From Irpex lacteus (lineage: Eukaryota > Basidiomycota > Agaricomycetes > Polyporales > Irpicaceae): DNA of 12,813 bases. This document shows, one piece after another, positions 6,205-12,674 of this stretch; the first letter of the stretch is position 1; each line of letters opens with the position of its first letter. The stretch lies in NCBI GenBank assembly GCA_001986395.2, contig MQVO02000255.1:1-12813 (forward strand), given 5' to 3'. The translations under genes were made by a program, and so were the position numbers. The notes under the pieces are model-generated. The model ran no database searches. It was not told the DNA's origin and was given only the letters and a program-made list of their open reading frames with translations.

Positions 6205-7895
6205 TATTATCCAGCTACACTTTCCAGTACAGCTACCTTGCTATGACTTTTGAGATGTTACCCAAGTTAATTCACTTTATAGACAAAATTATTTAACTAG
6301 GTGTTTTAATTAAATTTACTAAAAAATATTAAACTAAACCTAAGAAAAAATAATAAATACTCATTCAGTTCCTTGAACCAAGCTCCTTCCCAGCGACAGA
6401 CGGTTAGTTCATCCCGAATTAACACTTCACCGTTGCGTAATTTTCAACGATTACTCGAAATTCCTTCTTCATGCCACCGAGTTACAGGTGACAATCTGAC
6501 ATATTCATATATATGACTATATTTGATGATTAGCTCCTCCTAATTCTCAAATTACTATACCTTATTCTTCTTAATAAAAAAAGAATAAGAAAAAGCAACA
6601 AATTAACCTGATCTATAAATATAGATAAATTAATTTCGAGAGGGTATTGCATCATTTTGTTTAGTCTTTGTGGCACGTCTATAGCCCAGTTCATGAGGGC
6701 CATAACGACTTGTCTTAGCCCCAAAATGGAATCCTATCGATACCATTTGTATGTTAAGTAAAAATTAACATCAGGGATTTCGTCCGTTTAGTGGAGTTAA
6801 CCTAACTTCTCAAGACACGGACTGACGACAGCCATGCAACACCTGTATTTACTCATCTTAATTTCTTGTCTATCCTTTGTTTTTATTTCTAAAAATCCCC
6901 AAAAAAACTAGTTAGAATTATTTCTAATTCCTAGTTTTTTGGGTTAGGTAGATAGATTTAGATTTTCATATGCAAGAACTGGTAAGATTTTACGCGGATT
7001 ATCGCATTAAATAACATGCTTCACTTCGTTTGCTTCGAGACCGACTAATTTTTTTGTTTTCAATTTTGCAATCGTACTCACAAGGCGAATGGTTAACGGT
7101 TAACATTGACACTAATATTTTTTAGTGACTACCATTCATTGTTGACAGAAAGGAAGTACCAGGGTATCTAATCCTGATTCTTGCCCTATCCTTCGTTCCT
7201 CAGCGTCAATCTTTATTGGAAAAAATGCCTTCGCCTTAGTATTCTATCGAGTTTACTGCAGATTTTAACCTTTATTCTCGATTTTATTTTTCCTATACTA
7301 GATTCTATCTTCTACTTTTCCTCTTTTTTATTTGCTATTTTAAAAAATTAGAATTTTAAAGTTGCCTACTCACCCTTTACGCCTGTTTAAGATGACTAAC
7401 GTTCGCGTTCCTGCTTACCGAGTCTTCTGGCACCAGATTTGGACAACACTTATAGTAAGGTAATATCATTATTTTCCCTTACGTATCACTTCTAAAGTGA
7501 TTTCAGTTAGCTAGTTCACTCTTTCGAGCATTGACTAATATTCTTGACTGCTGGTAGATAACTCTACTAGGGAGATTCCATTCCCAATGTGGCTAGAGGC
7601 TCTTTCAAGCATAGCTTTCGATCGTAGGCTTGGTAGGCCATTAACCCATACCAACAAACCTAATCAAAATAAATCGAATCCTAAAGCGGAAAATTTCCTT
7701 TATTAATAAAAATAGCTAATTATTTCTCTTAAATTAAAAAATTTAAGAAATATCTCCTATCTAAGAAGACTTTAGGGTATCTAAACTTATATTACTCACC
7801 TTTACACCTTTTCTTCTAATATTAATTTCGAAGAAAAAAGATTTGCATGTCTTAGACTACTGAATAACGTTAAATCGGAACCAAAATTAAATTCT
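6205..7895 (-). rRNA. rns: Mitochondrial small-subunit ribosomal RNA
   Basis: Read on the minus strand, conserved SSU blocks occur in order: the 5' part with GTCTAAGACATGCAAATC (about 7835-7865), the 530 loop GTGCCAGAAGACTCGGTAAG (7416-7435), the 790 loop CAGGATTAGATACCCTGGTA (about 7158-7177), the 1050 region GTTGCATGGCTGTCGTCAG (about 6824-6842), the decoding region with CTAACCGTCTGTCGCTGG (about 6391-6408) and the 3' minor domain GTCATAGCAAGGTAGCTG (about 6229-6246), ending near GGATAA at 6207. About 1.69 kb, no intron. No bacterial anti-Shine-Dalgarno tail is seen. Changes in the 530 loop and the decoding site are paired (see findings), so the gene looks functional. A dispersed palindrome sits in the helix-33 region (6897-6943). 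Ends are estimated to within about 20 nt. Confidence 0.95.
6897..6943. repeat. Dispersed palindrome inside rns
   Basis: Forward-orientation copy with CCCCAAAAAAACTAGTTAG and CCTAGTTTTTTGGG arms. Flanking TCTATC (6869-6874) and GATAGA (6951-6956) pair, so the element caps an extended hairpin in the helix-33 region, where extra stem is tolerated. Confidence 0.92.
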
Positions 7896-7979
7896 TTCGT
7901 TAAATTAAACAAATTATAATTAATTTGTTGTATTGTATATGCCTTAAGCAATATTTATTGTCTCTTTTATTTATATTTT

Positions 7980-8276
7980 TTATTTTTTGTTTTTAGATTT
8001 AAAAAATTCATTTAATTTATCATTTATCATTATATTTATTAAAGTATTTTTATTAAATTTATATACTGCACTTCTTCAATTATCTAATTCATTAATCTTT
8101 TGAATATTTAATAATCTATTTTCCATTAAAATCTTATTTTTTAATGTATTATTCTCATTTTCTAATAAATTTATTATCTTTATCTCATTTAATAATTTTA
8201 ATTCTTTATTATTAATCTCTTTATTTAAGATTATATATAATCATATCTCTTTTCATTTTAAAAAATCTTTTTTCAT
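7980..8276 (-). CDS. ORF98, coiled-coil-like protein (code 4)
   Basis: Read on the minus strand with TGA as Trp, ATG at 8276 opens 98 codons to TAA at 7982-7980. Three TGA codons (about residues 8, 12 and 65) hide it from standard-code ORF finding. TAA immediately before the ATG fixes the start. The protein is Lys/Asn/Ile/Leu/Glu-rich with leucine spacing typical of a coiled coil (NKELKLLNEIKIINLLENEN onward, about residues 22-60) and a basic tail FFKSKNKK. A TAA-free frame this long in sequence over 85% A+T is unlikely by chance. It lies 85 nt upstream of rns on the same strand and may share its transcript. Lys/Asn-rich character recalls fungal mitochondrial ribosomal protein S3, but it is much shorter and no S3 motif was identified, so the function is unknown. 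Confidence 0.55.
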
Positions 8277-8356
8277 TTAATTATATTTTTTATTTTCATA
8301 GTTCATATTTACTATTATTTTATTTTACTACCTTATTAATTAAATTTATACTGTAA

Positions 8357-8404
8357 CCCCAAAAAAACTAGTTAGAATTAATTCTAATTCCTAGTTTTTT
8401 GGGG
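8357..8404. repeat. Dispersed palindrome (best, 48 bp)
   Basis: Most regular copy: CCCCAAAAAAACTAGTTAG, tip AATTAATTCTAATT, then CCTAGTTTTTTGGGG. Lies 80 nt upstream of the ORF98 start. Confidence 0.95.
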
Positions 8405-8510
8405 ACTATATTTATTTTTTATTTTATTTATTTTATTTAACATTTGTCAGAGGATTATCATAATAGAATAATTCTGATATTTCTTATTTTTTTATCATAG
8501 TCAAAATACA

Positions 8511-8557
8511 CCCAAAAAAACTAGTTAGAATTAATTATAATTCCTAGTTTTTTGGGG
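8511..8557. repeat. Dispersed palindrome (forward)
   Basis: CCCAAAAAAACTAGTTAG and CCTAGTTTTTTGGGG arms with tip AATTAATTATAATT. It ends 16 nt before the tRNA-like sequence. Confidence 0.92.
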
Positions 8558-8572
8558 ATTCTGATATTTGTT

Positions 8573-8643
8573 TAGGGTGTAGCTGATTCGAACAGCTGTA
8601 GCCACTGTGTAAAGTGGAGGCCTAACCACTAGCCTCACTCACT
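8573..8643 (-). tRNA. Degenerate tRNA-Val-like sequence (UAC)
   Basis: On the minus strand a canonical T-arm AGCTG-TTCGAAT-CAGCT is followed by ACACCCT plus A. The anticodon arm CCACT-TTACAC-AGTGG carries TAC (8611-8609) but has only a 6-nt loop (or an 8-nt loop on 4 pairs). The D-arm GGC...GCC is present. The acceptor AGTGAGT/ACACCCT forms only five of seven pairs. This may be a tRNA-Val pseudogene, or a gene repaired by RNA editing. An intact tRNA-Val elsewhere in the genome would favour pseudogene. Confidence 0.5.
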
Positions 8644-8822
8644 AGCCGAACTCACTAGGGAGTTAGTTATTTATTTATTCATTCTTTAAATAGATCCTAG
8701 ATTGATTCAATTATAAACCCTCACAATCCTCACCTGCGGTATGATTTACTAAATTAATTATGTATATTTTTTCTTAATAGATAATTAAAAATATTATTTA
8801 TTTTATTAACTAGGGGGGGAGG

Positions 8823-8903
8823 TTCTCTACTGATTTTGTAAACCAAACTACTGTAACTATTCCAGTACTGTTTACTGTGACTTACGTTATGTCTGTTTAC
8901 TAG
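8823..8903 (+). pseudogene. Short C-terminal-like fragment (NQT family)
   Basis: A 26-codon frame encoding FVNQTTVTIPVLFTVTY and ending in TAG has no start. It resembles the tail of the ORF at 5834-6109 (LNQTACTPTVSTVVVI), and a third short tail near 9131-9172 reads NNIVGQTAVMLAE. Probably relics of one hydrophobic protein family. Very short, so chance similarity is possible. A G7 tract lies immediately upstream. Confidence 0.25.
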
Positions 8904-8909
8904 TTTCTG

Positions 8910-9098
8910 CTATAAAACTGCTAATGTAGCTAATCCTCCTATTACTCTTAAAATTCTAGTTAAAAGATGGTTGTAGTAGTAATCAACTACTATGGGTAAA
9001 GATGGTATAATATTTAGCTGTTTTACAGCTAACTTAATATCATTGAACCAAGTATGATTAGCTAAATAAGCTAAGAATCTATGAAAAAGATTTAACAT
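8910..9098 (-). CDS. ORF62, hypothetical protein or gene remnant
   Basis: ATG at 9098 to TAG at 8912-8910. The protein begins MLNLFHRFLAYLANHTWFND, continues with a second amphipathic part (SLPIVVDYYYNHLLTRI) and ends in a hydrophobic RVIGGLATLAVL. Its one Trp codon is TGG. Codon choice (TTA, ATT/ATA, AGA, GCT) fits a mitochondrial gene. I do not recognise the family. It could be a complete small membrane-associated protein, or the N-terminal part of a larger ORF whose other pieces are seen at 10828-10950 (-) and 12245-12646 (+). That linkage is speculation. Confidence 0.45.
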   Translation of the reverse strand: MLNLFHRFLAYLANHTWFNDIKLAVKQLNIIPSLPIVVDYYYNHLLTRILRVIGGLATLAVL

Positions 9099-9241
9099 TT
9101 TTTTTAAAGTTATAATTTTATTATTTTTTAATAATATAGTAGGCCAAACCGCTGTAATGCTGGCAGAATAATCATAATAATTATTATTATATTTATGGCA
9201 TCTGTCCTATATTTATTATACAAACCTCATACTAAGTAGTA

Positions 9242-9281
9242 CCCAAAAAACTAGGAATTATAAATAATTAGTTTTTTTGGG
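9242..9281. repeat. Dispersed palindrome (reverse), tip shortened
   Basis: CCCAAAAAACTAGGAATTA and TAATTAGTTTTTTTGGG arms: reverse orientation, missing a few bases of the right arm. It lies 14 nt beyond the end of the LAGLIDADG remnant. Confidence 0.85.
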
Positions 9282-9295
9282 AGATTCTTAAAATT

Positions 9296-9774
9296 TCAAA
9301 ATATCTCTTTTTCTATTTTACCTTTACCTTGAAGGGTATAAGCAAGCTGAACCATTTCTATTAGTGAATCTTTTTCTTTCTGTCCACCTTGTGAAGATTG
9401 TATTACAATTTGTTTAAACACTGAATATTCTTCTTTTTTACAACTAAATGGTTGAACATAAGTATCTAAAAAGGGAATTACATGTTTAATTATTTGTTTA
9501 TAACCTTTCAAAGTGTACACAAATATGTCTGGAGATCCAGATTTTTCTACTACAGATCCACAATTAAATAATTCTTTAAATGAATATAATAATTCTAAAC
9601 CATTTTTATGTTGACTAACATTAAATACTGGTTGAATGTTTACTCCATATTTAAAGTCTTTACTATAGAAATAGATACAGAATTTGAACCTTCTCCTTCT
9701 GCAAAACCACCTAAAAAATAAAGGTAATTTGTATTTTGAATATCTTTTTTTATAATATTTACATTATGTTTCAT
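9296..9774 (-). pseudogene. Frameshifted LAGLIDADG homing endonuclease
   Basis: ATG at 9774 opens a frame carrying the LAGLIDADG motif as YFLGGFAEGEGS (about residues 19-30), then meets TAA. From about 9665 the adjacent frame continues the protein (FKYGVNIQPVFNVSQHKNGL, then VYTLKGYKQIIKHVIPFLD) with the C-terminal layout of single-motif LAGLIDADG enzymes, to TGA at 9298-9296. One lost base explains the break. Total length, about 159 residues, fits a homodimeric single-motif enzyme. The end GKGKIEKEIF departs from the GKGK-Arg/Lys tail I recall for the family, suggesting a second indel; if TGA is Trp the frame would run into the palindrome at 9242. Such enzymes normally sit inside group I introns and cut intronless alleles. 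No intron core was found here. Confidence 0.8.
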
Positions 9775-9819
9775 ATTTTTAATAAATTCACAGCATATTC
9801 ACAACAGCAAGAAGTGATC

Positions 9820-9863
9820 GTGATAGGCGCTCCTATCACTTGAGGTTAAACAGCGTTTTAACC
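9820..9863. other. Two adjacent stem-loops
   Basis: GTGATAGG/CCTATCAC (9820-9839) and GGTTAAA/TTTAACC (9844-9863) are perfect stems four bases apart, just upstream of the LSU-like fragment. AGTGAT (9813) could also pair with ATCACT (9835), giving an alternative fold. Confidence 0.5.
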
Positions 9864-10024
9864 ACTTTTCTTTCTAATGATTTAAATTAAATATTATTAA
9901 TTTCAGGGCATATTAATATTCCCTGCTGATTGCCCATTGTAACATCTTTAAGATTGTCACTACTTTATTTTTGGTAAAATAAAATGAGTACTTAAAGCTT
10001 TAGGGTGTTCCAGCATATCATCGA

Positions 10025-10110
10025 GTTTAATGAGGATCCTAAGGTAGCAAAATAAATTGGCCATTAAACTTATGATTAAATATAAAAAAGTAGATAGTAA
10101 GACCCCTGTA
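10025..10110 (+). pseudogene. LSU rRNA domain V fragment
   Basis: GGATCCTAAGGTAGCAAAAT (10034-10053) matches the universally conserved bacterial 23S segment around position 1930 (GGTCCTAAGGTAGCGAAAT). GTAAGACCCCTG (10097-10108) resembles the AAAGACCCCG segment about 130 nt later in E. coli. Between them the usual GAATGG and GTGAAATTG blocks are missing. It lies between two LAGLIDADG remnants that are on the opposite strand. It may be a degenerate duplicate of rnl, or one piece of a fragmented rnl; the absence of a recognisable peptidyl-transferase loop favours a relic. Confidence 0.6.
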
Positions 10111-10140
10111 ATTTAACTAAAAATAGTTATTTATTAAAAT

Positions 10141-10473
10141 TTAATTAATTTCTTTTGGGAAACTAAGATTCAATCGTGTGTCCTGATACTGACCTTTACT
10201 TTTGGAGAGTACAATGTGAACCAAGAGGACACTCTCTATGTCCACAAAAAAGGGTATAAAATAATTATTTAAAACATGTATATTTATAATTGTTAATGTT
10301 GCTAAAGGTTTACAATTATTAACTGCTTTACCTTTACCTATAGCTATAACTGAAGAAAATTCTAATTTTTGTACTGAATAGTAATCAAAACCTAAATTAC
10401 TTACTAAATACTTTTTTATTTCTATTAAAAGTGGTAACTGACTTTCTGTTAATTTTATTGGGCCCCACTTGAT
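10141..10473 (-). pseudogene. C-terminal fragment of a second LAGLIDADG enzyme
   Basis: An open frame without a start (bounded by TAA at 10476-10474 and TAA at 10143-10141). The first part (WGPIKLTESQLPLLIEIKKY, SNLGFDYYSV, LATLTIINIHVLNNYFIPF) follows the C-terminal half of double-motif LAGLIDADG enzymes. Likeness stops near 10246, and the rest (VDIESVLLVHIVLSK) is unrelated, coinciding with a GGAGAGT...ACTCTCT hairpin. No LAGLIDADG motif is present. It is a different enzyme from the one at 9296-9774. Probably the remnant of another mobile intron, cut by rearrangement. Confidence 0.65.
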
Positions 10474-10476
10474 TTA

Positions 10477-10827
10477 AAAAATTCATCCGATGTAGTTATA
10501 ATTTATAATTATCAATCTTTAGCTACTCCCCCAAAAAACTAGGAATTATAAATAATTCTAACTAGTTTTTGGGGTAATGTAAAGAAAGAGTTAGCTAAAT
10601 AATATAACTATTTCTTTAATTTAGAAGCTAACTAAGTAACTTAAATTAAATTTAATTTCATTGAATAAAGAAAGTCTAATACAATTATATAATATAATGA
10701 GTATTCTGTAGTAAAACTATTTGATAAGAGGGGGGGAGTGTAACTTATTTATTTTATTATAATTTAATTAGATTGTGATTCTTTTGTTTAACTCAGAAGA
10801 AATAAAAAAAAAATAAAAATTCTATCT
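10477..10827. other. Spacer with one palindrome and a G7 tract
   Basis: Nothing coding is supported. Palindrome at 10528-10574 and a G7 tract at 10730-10736; similar G-runs occur at 1498-1503 and 8813-8819. Confidence 0.55.
10528..10574. repeat. Dispersed palindrome (reverse)
   Basis: CCCCCAAAAAACTAGGAATTA and TAACTAGTTTTTGGGG arms, tip TAAATAATTC. Confidence 0.9.
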
Positions 10828-10950
10828 CTAGGAAATGAACAATTTAATTTTGGACATGTAAAGATTACTGTAACTATTCATAGCTCCAGCTATAGCAACA
10901 GATATATTTTTAGTAGAATGCACATATTCATCATCTTTTTTTATTAATGT
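10828..10950 (-). pseudogene. Short remnant, STKNISVAIAGAMN
   Basis: A 40-codon frame with no ATG at its start, ending in TAG 10830-10828. The segment STKNISVAIAGAMN resembles SPTAKIGVMSAGAVIGG encoded on the + strand at about 12257-12307, so it may be a second relic of that gene. The likeness is short and unproven. Confidence 0.3.
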
Positions 10951-10993
10951 TTAACTATTAATCCTGTAACGAAGTAGATCTAAAGTAAGCTAT

Positions 10994-11019
10994 CAGTTAT
11001 CGAGATGCTGAGATAACTG
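10994..11019. other. Perfect 8-bp stem-loop
   Basis: CAGTTATC (10994-11001) pairs with GATAACTG (11012-11019) around a 10-nt loop. No assigned role. Confidence 0.5.
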
Positions 11020-11170
11020 ACTAAAATAAAAAAGATTATAATACATAATCCTCTTATTCCTAAATAAAAATACATTAATTTAATAAAAAAGAATAATAAA
11101 AAAAAACAATTAAAGAAATTGGTATACAAACTTCTTCAGAAATAGGTAAAAAGAGAAAATAGAAACAATT

Positions 11171-11270
11171 AACTTCGCAGTGGGGGTTCCAAAGAGTTAA
11201 GATTAGTACTAGAGGACACGGGGTCCTAAGGGAATAAACTACCCATCCACAAAGTGGATGCTTAGAAAAG
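11171..11270 (+). pseudogene. LSU rRNA domain VI-like fragment
   Basis: CAGTGGGGGTTCC then AAGATTAGTACTAGAGGAC (11199-11217) resembles the sarcin-ricin region of 23S rRNA (AGTACGAGAGGACC), with T in place of G in the tetraloop. A hairpin CATCCAC-AAA-GTGGATG (11244-11260) and CTTAG follow, as in the next LSU helix. Same strand and order as the fragment at 10025, but about 1 kb away with the peptidyl-transferase region missing between. A change in the sarcin-ricin tetraloop argues against function. Confidence 0.45.
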
Positions 11271-11391
11271 AAATAATTATTAATAAAAAGAATAGGTGAG
11301 CATTCACTGAGTAGAGCGAAGGGAATGAGGGGTATGATACTAAATAAAAAGATTGGTAAATATAGAAACTCATTAATTAATTAAAAAGAAT

Positions 11392-11438
11392 CCCCAAAAA
11401 ACTAGGAATTAGAATTAATTCTAACTAGTTTTTTGGGG
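11392..11438. repeat. Dispersed palindrome (reverse)
   Basis: CCCCAAAAAACTAGGAATTAG, tip AATTAATTCT, then AACTAGTTTTTTGGGG: near-perfect inverted copy of the element at 8357. It touches the stem-loop that starts at 11439. Confidence 0.93.
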
Positions 11439-11497
11439 GTGTCCTCCACTTGCTCACTAGAACCTATCAAAAAGTAAAGGTAAGTGGAGGAGGACAC
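11439..11497. other. Long imperfect stem-loop
   Basis: GTGTCCTCCACTT (11439-11451) pairs with AAGTGGAGGAGGACAC (11482-11497), leaving a 3-nt bulge that looks like a duplicated AGG. It directly adjoins the palindrome. Confidence 0.6.
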
Positions 11498-11524
11498 GAT
11501 TGATCTATGCTTATAAACAATATT

Positions 11525-11569
11525 CCCCGTGCCCTTTTTTAATTAAAAAATTAAAAAAAGGAGACGGGG
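11525..11569. other. Long stem-loop with GC base and AT upper stem
   Basis: CCCCGT (11525-11530) pairs with ACGGGG (11564-11569), and inside it CC plus a T-run pairs with an A-run plus GG. A terminator-like or recombination-prone hairpin. Confidence 0.55.
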
Positions 11570-11581
11570 GAGGAACGTAGT

Positions 11582-11696
11582 GGTGGGGGTAGAACTATTA
11601 ATTTACTTAAACAAATCTTACGATAGGGTGCCAAAGGTACCCGTTGAGTCGATAGACGATTAGAAACTGAATAAATAAAAAGAGAGGGTCCCCACC
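11582..11696. other. Closed structured segment
   Basis: GGTGGGG (11582-11588) pairs with CCCCACC (11690-11696), enclosing GGGTGCC-AAA-GGTACCC (11626-11642). It may be a relic of a structured RNA. No rRNA or intron match was found. Confidence 0.4.
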
Positions 11697-11697
11697 T

Positions 11698-12220
11698 TTT
11701 TATTATTTATTTAGGAAGGAAGCATTTACACATTTAAATGGATAATGATGAGGGGTAGGATAAATGAGTGTTTACAAAATAGGATAATAAAGTATACTGA
11801 ACGGTAGTTAACTCATTAAAAAATAAATATAAAATTAGTGCTTACAATATGGAATCTTTGTATTTATAATTGAGCGGGTTATTAAAATTTAATTAAATTA
11901 AATTTTAATTAGAACTCCCTAATTAAAATAATATAAATGTGTGATTATATTTATTTTCTTATTTATTATTATCTTTATTTATTACATTTACTCATTTGAA
12001 CTCTAACAAAACTATTTTATATGCAAAATAAAAGAATAAAAATGTGATAAATATCTTTGAACTTTAGCAATAAATAATAATGAGTAAAGTTAAAGAATTA
12101 AGAAGGAGCGTAGCATATTATTAATTTAAATTAAAATATTATAATAAAATAATTATTTATATTTATTACATTCGCACAGGTCACTGTTCTCATAATTATT
12201 TTATTATTTTATAATCCCGG
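11698..12220. other. AT-rich spacer
   Basis: No gene supported. Contains loosely repeated TTTACA motifs (about 11725, 11770 and 11843), the second copy of the 29-bp AT palindrome (11881-11909), and an inverted TTTACTCATT/AATGAGTAAA pair (about 11987 and 12079). Confidence 0.55.
11881..11909. repeat. 29-bp AT-only palindrome, copy 2
   Basis: Exact reverse complement of 367-395: the same 14-nt arms, centre A instead of T. One arm plus a few bases also recurs at about 10133-10148. Confidence 0.8.
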
Positions 12221-12248
12221 GATAATTAATTATAACTAGTTTTTTTGG
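12221..12248. repeat. Right half of dispersed palindrome (reverse)
   Basis: TAATTATAACTAGTTTTTTT then GG. The left arm is replaced by AATCCCGG. It runs straight into the reading frame that starts at 12245, marking a break at the 5' edge of that relic. Confidence 0.7.
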
Positions 12249-12646
12249 ATGGACTTTCTCCTACTGCAAAGATAGGTGTTATGTCCGCAGGAGCTGTAAT
12301 TGGTGGTAGTACAGTAACTGTTGCTAATGCTATCGGTAGTCTTTCTCAAAAAGAAAATTGATAATGCTGTCGCGGCTTCTGCAGTAAAATCGGCTACACC
12401 TCCAACAACTCCTACTTCACTCCCACATCCAAACCTGATAGTGGAGATGGACCGGCCGCTTTTTCAATTGAACCTGGGGCTGATTTAGATACAGTTATGA
12501 GTTTATTAGATGCTAATCATATTTTACACATTTGTATATTATATTTACCTATTGCTTTAATGATTTTATATGTATCTACTATGGTAGTTGAAAATAAATG
12601 AAATTTAATATTTATTAAATATATTTTTGGTGAAATAATAATTTAA
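12245..12646 (+). pseudogene. Decayed membrane-protein gene with two indels
   Basis: The frame begins inside the half palindrome with no start codon: GLSPTAKIGVMSAGAVIGGS and continuing to about 12358. It then meets TGA TAA, while the +1 frame continues sensibly (IDNAVAASAVKSATPPTTPT) to about 12418. Then the original frame resumes (SKPDSGDGPAAFSIEPGADL, then a membrane segment HICILYLPIALMILYVS) to TAA at 12644-12646. A TGA at 12598-12600 reads as Trp. Two indels of opposite sign therefore bracket about 60 nt. The layout is a small-residue-rich N-terminal helix, a Pro/Thr-rich linker and a C-terminal membrane helix. I do not recognise the family. Truncated at its 5' end by the palindrome. 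Confidence 0.6.
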
Positions 12647-12674
12647 TTTTAAAGAGAAAATAAAGAAAAAGTAA

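Noticed and set aside
6530..6724. Minus frame of 64 codons
   Set aside because: Lies inside rns.
318..12248. CRISPR-like array from the regular palindromic repeats
   Set aside because: Spacing is irregular, copies differ at the tip, orientation varies and there are no cas genes; mitochondrial dispersed palindromes explain it.
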